From contig JBITNC010000001.1 in the NCBI GenBank assembly GCA_050084985.1, positions 153,884,001 through 153,948,000 of the forward strand: a stretch of 64,000 bases of DNA. Direction: 5' to 3'. The notes beneath the pieces are model-generated. The model was not told where the DNA came from, did no database searches, and was given only the letters and a program-made list of their open reading frames with translations. Of this stretch, positions 36,144-48,609 are shown piece after piece (within the stretch, counting starts at the first letter, position 1; the number at the start of each line of letters is the position of its first letter). The position numbers were made by a program, and so were the translations under genes. Source of the DNA: Nageia nagi (lineage: Eukaryota; Pinophyta).

Positions 36144-37107
36144 GTCCTATTGGTATGTTTTTCTTTCCTTGCTCAAAACATGCACAAGACTTGGAGGAAA
36201 CGACGCTACTTGTTCCTACCTGAAAGGACTGGTTACCTGAAGCGCTCACATGGAATATGGTCTTGATGGCTCAGAAGTCAAAGATGCATGTTGTTAACTG
36301 TATACAAGGGAAACTCGTGTCAGGATTCCTTTCTTTAATGAGGAAAGACTAAAAATGTGAACAAAAGTGAAGAAAGATCACAAATGTAGGGGAAGAACAT
36401 AGGGATAAATGCAATGGAATGTGAGGAAAAGAAGGATCTACGAGGGCATCACCAGGGATACAGTGTCTCAGTAGGTTATACTACAGATTTATTAAGGTCG
36501 ATACGCTCACTATCAAGCCAAGCAATAAATAGCAAAAATGTTCAAATCACTGCTAGACAAGAGCAAGAAGCTGTAGGGTCTTTATGGAAGACTCAATGGA
36601 AAGGGTAAAGATGGAGTGAGGGCGTAAGTGCAGTAACCTAACTGAATGATATAAAGACAAGCTGTAAGCCTCAAAATATATCCACTTGCATGCAAACTAT
36701 GCAAAAAAAAAAGGATCAAACTCTTTCACAAAATAAACAATATGCAGTTCATAGAGAGAAACATTCAAATATGCATAATCCCACAAATGATGTTCCTCAT
36801 AGTATGAGTTTATGATTTTATTCCTCTAAACAAAACACATTCATATTGATTTCCAATAATAGAACATGCATAGAACCCCTTATGCAGCAATATTCTATGC
36901 AATGGAATATGGATTTTATGATATGCAAAAGCTCAAAATGATTATATGAATGAACTCAATAGCCACAATCTCAAGATGCAAGAACTCTAGTATATGATGC
37001 ATACATTATGTGCAAAGTCCCATGCAAAAATAGTACAAGATCATATCAAAAATTCCTCATGCAAACTCCCATATGTCCAAATCCCCTTCTAAATGGCCTG
37101 AATGGGG

Positions 37108-37115
37108 TATAAATA
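37108..37115 (+). promoter_or_regulatory. TATA-like box conserved in three units
   Basis: TATAAATA followed by GGCCATTAGAAG. The equivalent sites are TATATATAG at 32787-32795 and TATAAATAGGCC at 45341-45352. It reads on the plus strand, opposite to the unit ORF. Promoter function is inference. Confidence 0.35.
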
Positions 37116-37529
37116 GGCCATTAGAAGTGATGTCCTAAAGGCATCAAATCTGGGCATGCGCACACATGCAATGCACATACCGATACAAAATCAGATATCA
37201 TCATACAAAACTATATAAGTGGCATCTAAAGCTGACAAAATATAGATGCCACAGCCACAATGCATCTATTCTACCTCTATTCTATCCAACAAAAAATCAT
37301 ATAGGCAATAAATAGACTAAAATGTCTAATGTCAAAATTGGCAGGAGCAAAACCTCATCCCTGCACCGGTTAGAGACATGAATGAGTCTGACAAATCTGA
37401 TTTGGCAAGAGCAAAACCTTATCCCTACGTCAATCAAATCAAGGTAAAGTCTAACAATCACTTGTATGCAGTAATCATAAAAAAAAAAGAATACCATAGG
37501 GGAATCCTGCGGGTGAATCAGATCTAGGC

Positions 37530-40500
37530 TAGATCTGATTCAATACGAGCGGAGTTCCACTCTTCACTGGTGAGACCATAGGACTCGATGATCTCCTCCA
37601 AGAATGCCACGGTCTTCTACACCCCCCTAGAGATCATAGCAATGGTACTACCATTCCACTAGAAGTAATCCTCAATCTTCTTGATAGTGGCATGCATTTG
37701 GTACCTCCAGACAACCATCCGCCTCATGCTCAATAGGAATCCTTGCCTTCAACAAGTTTAAGTCCTCGATCTCAAGATGCTCCTCGATTAGATTTTGGGC
37801 CTCTACCAACATTGCTTCCTTCTTTCGAACATTGTTGTCCTCCCCTTGGAATTTGAAATGATAAAGCTATTCGTTCATTTGTTCCTCTACCTCCTTTTGC
37901 AAAGGGATTTTTACTTTAAGGATAGCATTGCATTTCTCGAGTCCGTGGTTCAACCAATCATGGTGATAGGTGAACTCATGGTAGTAGACCAATTTTTTGG
38001 GGTTATCGGCAAAAGTGTGCTGCAAGTGGGAGACATTAGGTAGTTAACTATCCAACTGGCCAAGGTGAGTAGTAATCTGAGCTCTGAAATCCCTGATCTC
38101 AACACCCTTGGCTAGGATCTTGTAAATGTGTGAAGACAATCTCTCGATGGTCTCCATCATCTCATTCTTGTGTTGGTCCTTCATGAGTTCCCACCCCTCA
38201 TGGAAAGAAATTTGTTTTTGTAAATGTAAGGGAGTGGTACTGATTTTTTGGAACTCTTTTATATTTTTTCTATTGGTCATGAGCTCCTTCTTTAATCTCT
38301 TTACTTCCCTTTTGGCTTCATAGCCTTCCTGTTCCATGACTGGAGCATTTTGGGTAACAATGTGTTTCCTAGTCGTTAACCCCATTTTGACTGGCATCTT
38401 AAAAGTTTCAATAAGATAGTCCTCAATCCTCTGAGGATGCTTCTCCTTTGAGTAGCAATGGCTAATAGAGATCTCCTTTCGAGAGGTGGAGACAAAGGTG
38501 TCCACCCTCCAAATTATCTCCCCATTCGATAGTTCTTCTTCCTCATCCTCAGATCGCAAGTCCTAGTCTATATCTTCATCACAAGATATATTCATGTTGA
38601 GGGCTCTGAGGCATGCATCTAGGTTGAGGTTTGGATGTTCGATTGCTAGTTGAGGGGGAAACCTTTGAACCAACAACCTTCCTTTATCAACTTTCTTGGC
38701 CTCCTTTGCTAGGGTAGTTGGAACTACTACTATCTCCTTGGCCTGATGCTCTTCCTGCCTTCTCTTCTTCTTCTGTTCTTCTGTCTCTCTCTCATCCTCT
38801 TCATCTCCTCCATTACCACCTAGAGATATGCTTGTTTTTCGAAGCTAGGGAGATTTATCATGACTTCTCTTAGTAGAGGTTTTACATGAGGGAGACCTTT
38901 TCTTGGGCTCGACAGGAGAGGATTTGGAGGCAGCCACCTCTCTAGCACATTTTTGGTGAAATATCTGGATGTCATCATCATAAGTGCCTACATCCACTAT
39001 TTCATCTTCCGGGATGGTTTCTATTTCCATCTCATCAGGCACTGAAGCACCAATGGCTATCTTCAGGCTGATGTGAGTGGTCAGCATTGGCATCACCTCC
39101 CTCTTCCTCTTCTCTCTGGCTCTCTGACTCTTCTGCAAAGTCTTTAGCCGTATGGTCATGGTTTCCATCAGCTTCATCGGAAGAAGAGAAAGAGGGCTCG
39201 GAGCTACTAGGACCTTGTTTTAAAGGGGGAATGTTCCCTCTTTTCCCAGGAGAATGAGTTGATTTGGAAGGAATCACTTCCATAGGGGAGTCACTCCCAC
39301 AGGATGTGTTTATCATACATCTAAAGGGAGAGCACAATACCCAACATCTCAAAGGTCAGTTTCCAACACACTACGCTTGCTAGGCCCTGGAAGAGGCTCT
39401 CTTAGGGCCTCTTGCCTTTTTCTTGCAGAAAGCAAGGACTTGGGTGAGGACATTGTGTGGGTAGGAGATTTGATTTTCAAAGTAGCCTCCTTAGGTCAAG
39501 GTTTGATAGTTCAAAATTTTTGAGGGGGCTTTTTTGTTTGAAGGGGAACCTTCTTTTTCAAATGAGTTGTGATACGTGCAATTTCCCTTTCGTCTTGCAT
39601 ATTCGTATAACTTTCTTCATCTCCTAATGATTTGTGAGGAAATGGAATGGGCCGATGAAAAGTAGAGTCATAGAAATGGGCAATCGCCCCCTCGGGATCA
39701 TAGTTCCTTGCAACAGCTTCCTTGAAGAAGTTATACTATTGTAACTCCTCCCGCATGTGTGTTGCCTCCACCCAAGTCTGGCACACATCCAGATATAGAA
39801 ATAGGCAAGTTGATGGTGGTGTTTTTCTTATTCTAGACCTTCTCCTTCAGGAACAAGAGTTGCTTGGTAAACTCCATGAGGACCAAACTCTCACTGGCAT
39901 ACCTGGGCAGGAGCATGGGTTGCTCCTTTGAACCATAAACTCTGATGTAGGTGAAGTCAACATCTTGTAGGAAAAAGTATGCATGCACGTGAATAGCCTG
40001 GATGGTAGCATCACAGATCCTCTTCACCACGGACTCTCCCTTGATATCCTTGTAGATATCATATTCCCATGTGTTAATCCTTTCATAAAAATACTCAAAT
40101 TTATTCTAGCACCAACATTTCTGGTATGCCCTCCACATGGGAGTGTTCTTCTCTCCCAAGTACCTCTCATCAACTAACTCCCTAGATCTAACCTTGTCGT
40201 GCAGTAACATGTATACAAGGTAAGAGTTCATGTAGAATCTCTTTTAGGAGCCAAACAAAGACAACTGGTAGTGTAGGGCATCACTAATAACCCCTGCCCA
40301 CCTAATGGACCTCCCTGAACTGATTGCAACTATAAATCTTGTGAAATCCCTTCGGTACTTGGTATCATTCTCTTGGTCGGTTACTTTTGATAACATGATG
40401 ATCAATTTTGCCACCATTGAAAGAAATTCTTCTCTTTGTGCACTGATCAACCTTTTCCCTTGAAGGTTCTAAAATTCCTCAAGCAACCAGAGCCTAATAT

Positions 40501-41014
40501 AGTCCCTAGGTCAGGAAGTGGAATCATGAAACTCCTCCAAATGCACCAATGTATATTCATCCCCGTAACGTTTCCAGCCAAAAGCTGCTTCAATACCAGT
40601 AGGGGTTAAGTCCATGATTACATTACCTTCTGTATCCCATAGCACTCTCTTGCTGAAATCACACCTCCTTTCCACTTCACTACACAAGTCGGGAAAAGGT
40701 ACTGCAAATGGTATCATGGTGGCATTGAACAAGCCACACGTGAGGATAAGTTCTACAGATAGGTCCTCCTTGCTGAGAGAGCTTGTAGAGGCCAAGGTCA
40801 TAATTGGGTCCAAGTCACCCCAATCAGTGTCACCAATAAAGATATATTTCCCCTTGAATTTGGCCTCGAGGAGCTCTGGTTTGCCTTTCGGCTGAAATTC
40901 TATCAAACTCTCCTTCAAAAGTCAAGTCATCTGGCTATTAGTCACATGCCTCTTGAATAATTGGCTTTGGTTCTTTTTGGCCTTCAAAGTGGGTACTTTA
41001 GTGCTTGAAGCCAT
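37530..41014 (-). pseudogene. Unknown unit ORF, copy 2, ~1,150 codons with lesions
   Basis: An ATG at 41014 starts a frame that can be followed to about 37530 through several stops and frameshifts. Open pieces are 40918-40511, 40450-40244, 40030-39833, 39352-38845 (two frames) and 38559-38044. Order of features: a lysine-rich start, a globular N-terminal region with 'FIGDTDWGDLDPI' and 'FGWKRYGDEYTL', a middle region with 'SSGRSIRWAGVISDALHY' and aromatic-rich 'YMNSYLVY', an acidic then K/S-rich linker (39350-38850), a coiled-coil-like region (38340-38100), and a C-terminal region with 'FTYHHDWLNHGL'. No catalytic motif or known domain is recognised, and it is not RT, integrase or protease. 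Partial copies exist in units 1, 3, 4 and 5. Confidence 0.6.
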
Positions 41015-41039
41015 GAAGGATGCTAACCTAATCCTTCCT

Positions 41040-42830
41040 CAATTCCAGATGTCTGACTAGTCCAGGCACATAGTATGAATGAGTGCAAAAGTACAACTAG
41101 GAATGCATGTAATTGGGCCTGGTGATACTTAGTCAATTTCCTAAACAAAATTCTTCACTCCAAAGTTGGTCCCATGGTTTTGAATGAGTGCCTCAAGCAT
41201 GCATGAAAAATTATGCGATTAGGTTCAAGGGTGGATCTGAAATGCTTTAGCCAAAAGAGGCTAACTGGATGTACAATGTCCTTGAATCTCCCTTCTTGGT
41301 CACATGATTTGAAGTGGGTGCTTGAGCATGCATAAAAAATGATGTGACTAGGTTCAGGGGTGGATCTGAAATGAATGCAATGTATTTTAATGTCCCTTCC
41401 TTGGTTGCATGTTTCTAGATGGATGCTTAAGCATGCATAGAAAATGATGCGACTAAGAAGAGGGATGAAAATGAGAGATGAAATGCTCAAAAGGGGTGAT
41501 ATTGGGCCAAGTGTTACTTTCTTACCAACTCGCTAAAAGGTCCAATAGGAGGCTTACAAACAAGGTTGCATGGATGGTGGAGGGTGCAAAAGGACCAGAT
41601 AGGAATGGTGTGACTAGGAGATGGGACCAAGGGACTTAGTCAATTTCCAACATATTAGAGTTCTTAACTCCCTTGTTGCATCCTTTTGGATGGGTGCTGA
41701 AAGTACAAGTTTAAATCCTTGCACCCAACCTCTGGCACACTTCCCAAGGTATAAATCTTTGAAAAAAACTTGAAAGAGGTGGGGGCTATCCTTGGTCACA
41801 TGTCCAGGAAGGGGTGTTTTTCTCCTATCTCCCCACACTCTGGCCCTCCAATTTTGCAAACTGAAATGAAGGGGGGTGACTTCCCTTTTATAGCTTTCAA
41901 AGTGAGACATGTGTCATCATGAGATAGGCGCAGGTTGAGGTCCAGTGCATGGGGTTCCACTTGTCACTAACATCCAACACTTAGCCCTTTTCCTTCTATT
42001 TTCCTTGGTTGCATGGTTTAGGATGAGTGCAAAAGGACTCACCTCCATCCTTGCAATGAGCCTCAAAGCTCCAAAATTTGGCTAAGTTTCCTTCAAGCTG
42101 GTCACACCCTTTGGGAGGAGTGCAAAAGGACTCGCTCTGGAACATGCAACAGCCTTTGAGGTTCCAAAATATGCTAAGTATGAAATTCTTGGTCGCATGG
42201 TTCCTGAAGAGTGCAAAAGGACTCACTCCAATTCATGCGATAGCCTTGAAGAGTGCAAAAGGACTCACTCCCATGCATGCGACATCTTCAAAATGATGCT
42301 AAGGCTGAAACACTGGTCGCACCCTTTGAGAGGAGTGCAAAAGGACTCAACTGAATACATGTGATAGCCTTCAACAATGATGCTAAGTCGGAAACACTGG
42401 TCGCATGGTTCCCGAGGAGTGCAAAAGGACTCACTCCAATGCATGTGACATCTTCAAAAATGATGCTAAGTCTAAAACACTGGTCGCACGGTTCCTCAGG
42501 AGTGCAAAAGGACTCAACTGAATGCATGAGACATCAAATGGGGACAACAAAAAATGCTAAGTATGAGATGAAACCCAACCTGGTCACACCTTCTCTAGAG
42601 GTTGCAAAAGGACTCCCTCAAAAACATGTGATAGGCTGAAAACATACCTTTTTCTTGCATTTTTTGACATGATGACAAACAAGATGCAAGCTGGGTGAAA
42701 TGCAAAAGGAAGGCCCTCATAAGCCTTCTAAAGTGCATGATGTAAATGACAAAGATAATGCTACATGGATGCATGGTTGAAAGGAGGTGCAAAAGCACTC
42801 TGTAAAAAACATGCAATAGGAGAAAAGTAC
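41040..42830 (-). repeat. Stem-loop repeat array of unit 2 (~16 units)
   Basis: Units of about 85-130 bp share the layout TTGGTCGCATGG - spacer - GAGTGCAAAAGGACTC - spacer - CATGCGATAGCC. The outer arms pair (TCGCATG at 42193-42199 with CATGCGA at 42234-42240; GTCACAT at 41299-41305 with ATGTGAC at 41342-41348). The inner GAGT...ACTC can also pair around GCAAAAGG. The array lies upstream of the ORF start, like a long structured leader. Short frames in it are broken between units, so it is not coding. Confidence 0.85.
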
Positions 42831-42981
42831 TTGAGAAATGACCCTACTGCTATGAAAATGCAAACTATACATATTTCCAACATCATCCGAAAGGTATGCA
42901 TATTATTGGCAAGATTTCATGCAATCTTTTCTTCCTTTATATTTCTTGAGGGTCCTTAAAATGCAAAACATTTTGGGGTGG

Positions 42982-42999
42982 TGTTGTGTAGGCACAACA
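42982..42999. other. Perfect 7-bp hairpin at unit edge
   Basis: TGTTGTG - TAGG - CACAACA, next to a G-rich run and preceded by GGTCCTTAAAATGCAAAA. The same hairpin with the same flank occurs at 53459-53476. The junction with unit 3 is directly to its right. Confidence 0.85.
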
Positions 43000-43713
43000 G
43001 GTCCCAATGTTCATAATCTCATCATCATCTGGGAGAGTTTAAATCTCTATCTCATCAAGTGTGGAAGCACCTATAGCTACATTAGCTTGTTCAAGGAACT
43101 GCTCATCAATAGCATCATCATCATCTTCTTCTTCTTCTCCACCATGACATTCTTCATCACTACTTTGGTTCCCTAACTCTTCATTGGAGCCTTCTACTGT
43201 ACGACTGGGTTCCTCATCAGTCTCTTCATCAGAAGAAGAAGTGGAATACTCGAAAGAATCAGAACTTCATTATAGTGGGGGAACCTTTACTATGGACTCC
43301 CCATTAATGTCTTTGTAGATAGAATACTCCCACTTGTCACTGCTCTCATAAAAGTGCTGAAATTTATTGTGATACCAACATTTCGGGTATACCCGCCACA
43401 CAGGGATGCCTTTCTTACCCAAGTGTCTCTCATCTGCAAGCTCTCTAGATCTGAACCTGCCATGCAACAACAGGTACACAAGATAAGAGTTCATGTAAAA
43501 TCTCTTCAAGGAACCAAAGTTAGCCAGCTCATGGCATAGGGCATCAAAAATCACCTTACTCCATCTGATGGCTCTCCCTGAGCCGATTACTACAATAAAC
43601 CCTGTGAACTCTTTTCTGTACTTGGAGTCATTCTCCTGACCCGTGACTATGGACAAGTAAGTGAGCAACTTGGCCACTGTAGGCAAGAATTTGTGATGTC
43701 CCATTTGAGCCAA
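43000..43713 (-). pseudogene. Unknown unit ORF, copy 3 (middle part only)
   Basis: The minus-strand frame 43713-43270 covers 'FLPTVAKLLTYLSIVTGQE', 'GSGRAIRWSKVIFDALCHEL' and 'WRVYPKCWYHNKFQHFYES', matching copy 2. An acidic stretch, mostly E, D and S, continues to about 43030. The left end abuts the hairpin of unit 2; the right end enters an LTR at 43692. It is a fragment without start or end. Confidence 0.65.
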
Positions 43714-44369
43714 TGAACAATTGTATCATGGCCTCTTTGTATTCTAGGTGTTGTTCATGTTCGTGCTGTATATGTGTAACTCAAGAGGGAGCTAATGGTC
43801 TATGGACCCCACTATGAGTCCAGAAATGGGACATCTCCCTTTGAGTAGTGATGTTGTGTGTTGTGATGGGTAATCCCGAATTGTGGGAATCCCAATGTAA
43901 TGTTGTATGTGTGGGTAATCCAAGATTGTGGGAATCCTTGTAACATCCCCTTTAAAAAGGTAGAGTTTGCCACAAGTCTTGGAGAGTTGATATGCTTGGT
44001 TCTTTGGATAGGGCATCTTGTGGGAAACATTTTGATAGGTCACACGACATGGTTTCATCAAGAAATGGAGTTATGGTCTCTTGAAGTTGGCCAACCGGAC
44101 CAGTCTTCCACTTTGTGGCTACCCACGAAAATCTATGAACAGCTCTATATTGTCTCCTTGGAATGTGACGTCCCACTCCTTGGGAGATGAGTATGTTGTG
44201 TTGTGTATTCAATGCATGTAGCAATAGTAATGGGACCGCTTGTCTAAGTTGTAGTGCATGATTCCAAGGCATTGCATATCTAGCTAGTGGATCTTGTGAT
44301 TATGGGTATCCCTAGGCAACATTGAATAGAAAGGCATGCACATGATCCCTAGGTGAGATCTAGAAGATG
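43692..44369 (+). mobile_element. Partial alpha-type LTR between units 3 and 4
   Basis: It starts TGTGATGTCCC and follows the alpha LTR in sense orientation. It contains internal LTR-head-like sites (TGTAACATCCCC near 43940 and TGTGACGTCCC near 44166), as in the LTR at 34216. It stops at GATCTAGAAGATG, where unit 4 begins with TTGGTATG (44370). Confidence 0.7.
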
Positions 44370-45769
44370 TTGGTATGTTTTTCTTTTTTTTTCCAAAACA
44401 TGCACAAGACTTGGAGGAAACAACATTACTTGTTTCCGCCTGAAAGGACTAGTTACCCCTAAAGCTCACATGGAATATGGTCTTGATGGCTCATTAGTCA
44501 GAGATGCATATTGTTAACCATATACAAGGGAAATACACGTCAGAGATCCTTTCCTTAGTGAGGAAAGATTGCAAATGTAAACGAAAGCAAAGAAAGATTA
44601 CAAATGCAGGGACAAACATAGGGATAAATGCAATAGAATGCGGGGAAAGGAAAAAACCTATAAGGATGTCACCAAGGATACAGTGTCTCGACAAGTCATC
44701 TTCAAATTCATTAAGGTCGATACACTCACTATCAAGCCGGGCAGCAAATAGCAAATATGCTCAAATCACTACGAGACGAGAGCAAGAAGCTATAAGGTTT
44801 TTATGGAAGACTCAATGGAAAGGGTAAAAATGGAGTGAGGACGTAAGTGCGGTAACCTAACCGAATGATATAAAGACAAGTTGTAGGCCTTAGAATATAT
44901 CCACTTGCGTGCAAACTATGCAAAGAAGGATCAAACTCTTTCACAAAATAATCAATATGCAATTCATAGAAAGAACATTTCAGATATGCATAATCCTACA
45001 AATGATGTTCCTCACAATATAACTTTATGATTTTATTCCTCTAAACAAACACATTCATAATGATTTTCAATAACAAAACATGCATAGAACCCCTTATGTA
45101 GCAATCTTCTATGCAATGGAATGTGAATCTTATGACATGCAAAGGCTCAAAATGATTTTACAAATAAACTCAATAGCCTCAATCTCAAAATGTAAGAACT
45201 CCAATATATGATGCTTTCATTACGTGCAAAAGTCCAATGCAAAAACAATACATAGATCATATGCATAAACTCTTGATGTCAAAATTCCTCATGCAAAAAT
45301 CCCTTATATAAAAATTCCCTTTTAAATGGGCTGAGTGGGGTATAAATAGGCCACTAGAAGTGATGCCCTAAAGGCATCAAATCTGATATGGTGTGCACAC
45401 ACACAACACACATACCAATACAAAATCAAATCATCATGCAAAACTATGTAAATGGCACTTAAAGCTGACAAAATATAAATACTAATGTTGAAATGCATCT
45501 ACTCTACCTCTAATTTATGCAACAGAAAATCAGATATGCAATAAATAGTTTGAAAAGGTCTGACATCTAAATCGGCAGGAGCAAAACTTCATCCCTACAC
45601 CGATCAAAGTCATAAATGATTTTGATAGATTTGATATAGCAGGAGCAAAAACCTCATCACTACAATAGTCAAATAGAAGTAAAATAAAGTCTAACATAAC
45701 CAACACAACCATATGCATGTAAACAAAGAAAAGATTTCGCAGATGAAATCTACTGGTGAATTAGATCTT

Positions 45770-48558
45770 ATTCGATACCGGTGGAGTTCCACTCCTTGAG
45801 ACCATAGGACTCGATAGTCTCCTCCAAGAATGCTACCATCTTCCGTATGCCCCTGGAGATCATGCCAATAGTACTACCATTCTGCTAGAAGTATCCTTCA
45901 ATTTTCTTGGACCTAGCCTGTATCTAGTATTTCCAGATGACCATCCACCTCTCATGAATAATGGGATGCCCTGCCTTCAGCAAGTTGAGATCATCAACTT
46001 CAAAATGCTCCTAGATTGAATTATGAGCCTTTGCCAATACCGCCTCCTTCTTCCTAACATTGTTATCTTCCCCTTAGAAATTAAGCTGATAAAGATATTA
46101 ACTCATTTGTTCCTCGACCTCCTTTCTCAAGGGGACTCTAACTTTCAATGTTGTGTTACACTTCTCGAGTAGTGCATGGTTCAACCAATCATGATGATAG
46201 ATGAACTCATGGAAATAGATCAACTTCTCAGGGTTGTCAGCATGAATGCATTGTAGATGGGAAATGTTGGGAAGATAGCTATCCAACGTGCTAATATGTG
46301 CTGAAATTTGTGCTTTGAGATCCCTGATTTCAATACCTTTAGCAAGGAACTTGTAAATTTGTGAAGAAAAACTATCGATAGCCTCCATCACCTCATTCTT
46401 CAACTACTCCATCAGTTCCCATTCCTCATGGAAGGAAGTCTGCTTCTATAAGTGTAAAGGAGTGGTACTAATTTTTTGGAACTCTTTTATGATCTTCTTG
46501 CTAGCCGTGAGTTCCTTCTTCAACATCTTCACTTCCTTTTTGGCTTCATAGCCTTCCTATTCCATGACTGTGGCATTTTGGGTGACAATATGTTTCCTGG
46601 ATGTCAACCCTAGCTTAATAGACATCTTGAATGTCTCAATGATGCAATCGTCCGCCCTCTGAGGATGCTTCTCTTTCGAGTAGCAATGAGTAATGGAGAT
46701 CTCCTTTTGAGAGGTGGAGACCAAAGTGTCCACCCTCCGAAACTTCTCCCCATCTAAGAGTTCTTATTCCTCATCCTCAGAACATAGGTCCTAGTCTATT
46801 CATCATGAGTCATAATCATGTTGAGGGATCTAAGGTAGGCAAGATCTGGATGTTCAGTTGCTGGCCGAGGCGAAAGCCTTTGAACCAACAATCTTCCTTT
46901 GTCAATTTTCTTGACCTGTTTCGCTAGAGAGGTCTGAACTATAGCCATTTCCTTGCCTTGATGTTCCTCCTACCATCTCTTCTTCTTCTATTCCTTAGTC
47001 TTTCCTTCTTCTTCATCTCCTCCATTACCTCTTATAGATAAGCCTTTGTTCCGGAGCTGGGGAAATCTCTCATGACTCCTCTTGGTATAGGACTTATGCG
47101 AAGAAGGGGACTTCTTATGTTTGGAAGTAGAGGATTTGGATGCAGCCACCTCTCTAGCGCACTTCTCAATAATCTAGAAGTCCTCATTCGCTAGTGACAA
47201 GTTGATTTTACATACATCTAGGGGGAAACCTTTGAACCAACAATCTTCCTTTGTCAATTTTCTTGACCTCTTTCAATAGAGAGGTCTGAACGACGGCCAT
47301 TTCCTTGCCTTGATGTTCCTCCTACCATCTCTTCTTCTTCTATTCCTCAGTCTCTCCTTTGTCTTCATCTCCTCCATTACCTCCTATAGATAAGCCTTTG
47401 TTCCGGAGCTGGGGAAATCTCTCATGACTCCTCTTGGTAGAGGACTTATGCAAAGAAGGGGACTTCTTATGTTTGGTAGTAGAGGATTTGGATGCAGCCA
47501 CATCAGCATCATGCAGGAAGAAATCTACATGTACACTAATGGCTTGAATAGCTGCATTAGAAATCCTCTTCACAATGGACTCCCCTTTGATATCCTTGTA
47601 GATATTGTATTCCTAGAGGTCGGTTCTCTCATAAAAGTATTGGAACTTATTCTGGTACCACCACTTCTGATATGCTCTCCACACAGGGATGTATTTCTGC
47701 CCCAAGTGTCTCTCATTAGCTAACTCCTTAGATCTTGTTTTGCCATTCAACAATAGATACACAAGATAAGAGTTCATATAGAACCTTTTTGAAGAGCCAA
47801 AATAGGCTAACTGATAGTGCAAGGCATCACTGATTATCCCAACCCATCAGATAGGTCTCCCCAAACTAATAGCTGCAATGAAACTTGTGAAATCCCTCCT
47901 GTACTTAGCATCGTTTTCTTGACCTATCACTCTAAACAAAAGAGTGATCAATTTTGCCACAACTAGCAGGAATTCTTCTCATTGTGCACTAATCAGCCTC
48001 TGTCCTTGAAGATTTTGATAATCTTCAAGTAACTAGGGTCGAATGTAGTCTCCAGGCCGGGCTATGGAATCATGAAATTCTTCAAAATGGGTCAATGTAT
48101 AATCGTCCCCATACCTCTTCTAGGCAAAGGCTGCTTTAATTCCTGCAGGGGAAAAGTCCATGATCACGTTGCCTTCCATTTCCTACAGAACCCTTTTGCC
48201 ATAATCACATTTCCTGGCCACTTCACTACACAAGTCTAGGAAAGGTACTGCAAATGGCATCATGGTGGCATTGAACAATCCACATGTGTGGATGAGCTCC
48301 TTTAATAAGTCCTATTGGCTGATGGAAGACATGGAGGGTAGGGTCAGAATAGGGTCCAAGTTTCCCCAATCTGTATCACCAACGAAAATGTGTTTCCCCT
48401 TGAATTTGGCTTCAAAGAGCTCTGGTTTTTCTTTCTGCTAAAAGTCTCAAGCTTTCCTTCAAAAGCCAAGTCATCTGGCTCTTGGTGACATGCCTCTCAA
48501 ACAACTGGATCTGAACCTTCTTGGCTTTCAACGGGGGTGCTCTAACATTCAAAGCCAT
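45770..48558 (-). pseudogene. Unknown unit ORF, copy 4
   Basis: An ATG at 48558 (MALNVRAPPLKAKK, like MASSTKVPTLKAKK of copy 2) begins a broken frame down to about 45770. The recognisable pieces are the N-terminal 'SQMTWLLKESL', 47822-47613 with 'YQKWWYQNKFQYFYERTD', 47573-47340 and the C-terminal 46403-46098 with 'LPNISHLQ'. Compared with copy 2 it lacks about 800 bp between 'FFLHDAD' and 'VAASKS' (junction near 47505) and carries a direct duplication of ~285 bp, 46869-47153 and 47221-47505. Confidence 0.6.
46869..47505. repeat. Local ~285-bp direct duplication in ORF copy 4
   Basis: The block from TTTGAACCAACAATCTTCC to GGATTTGGATGCAGCCAC occurs at 46879 and again at 47231, 352 bp apart, nearly identical. 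It duplicates the K/S-rich linker region of the unit ORF and is recent compared with the unit duplication. Confidence 0.88.
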
Positions 48559-48609
48559 GAAAGATATTACTCAACTCCTCTTTCAACTCCAAACATCTAA
48601 CCAATCTAG

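Larger units (their letters stand above)
31746..36149 (-). repeat. Element D internal unit 1 (5'-truncated)
   Basis: It starts at TTGGTATG (31746), the same left boundary as units 2 (36150) and 4 (44370). The three copies align through 'CATGCACAAGACTTGGAGGA', the AT-rich 3' region and the C-terminal part of the ORF. On the right, unit 1 stops inside the ORF at about 36143, where unit 2 begins. It therefore lacks the N-terminal half and the stem-loop array. Confidence 0.8.
36150..42999 (-). repeat. Element D internal unit 2 (full length)
   Basis: About 6.85 kb from TTGGTATG (36150) to the TGTTGTG hairpin at 42982-42999. In transcription order: hairpin, stem-loop array (42830-41040), ORF (41014 to about 37530), 3' region with 65-bp repeats and a TATA-like box. 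This is the best template for the unit. Confidence 0.75.
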
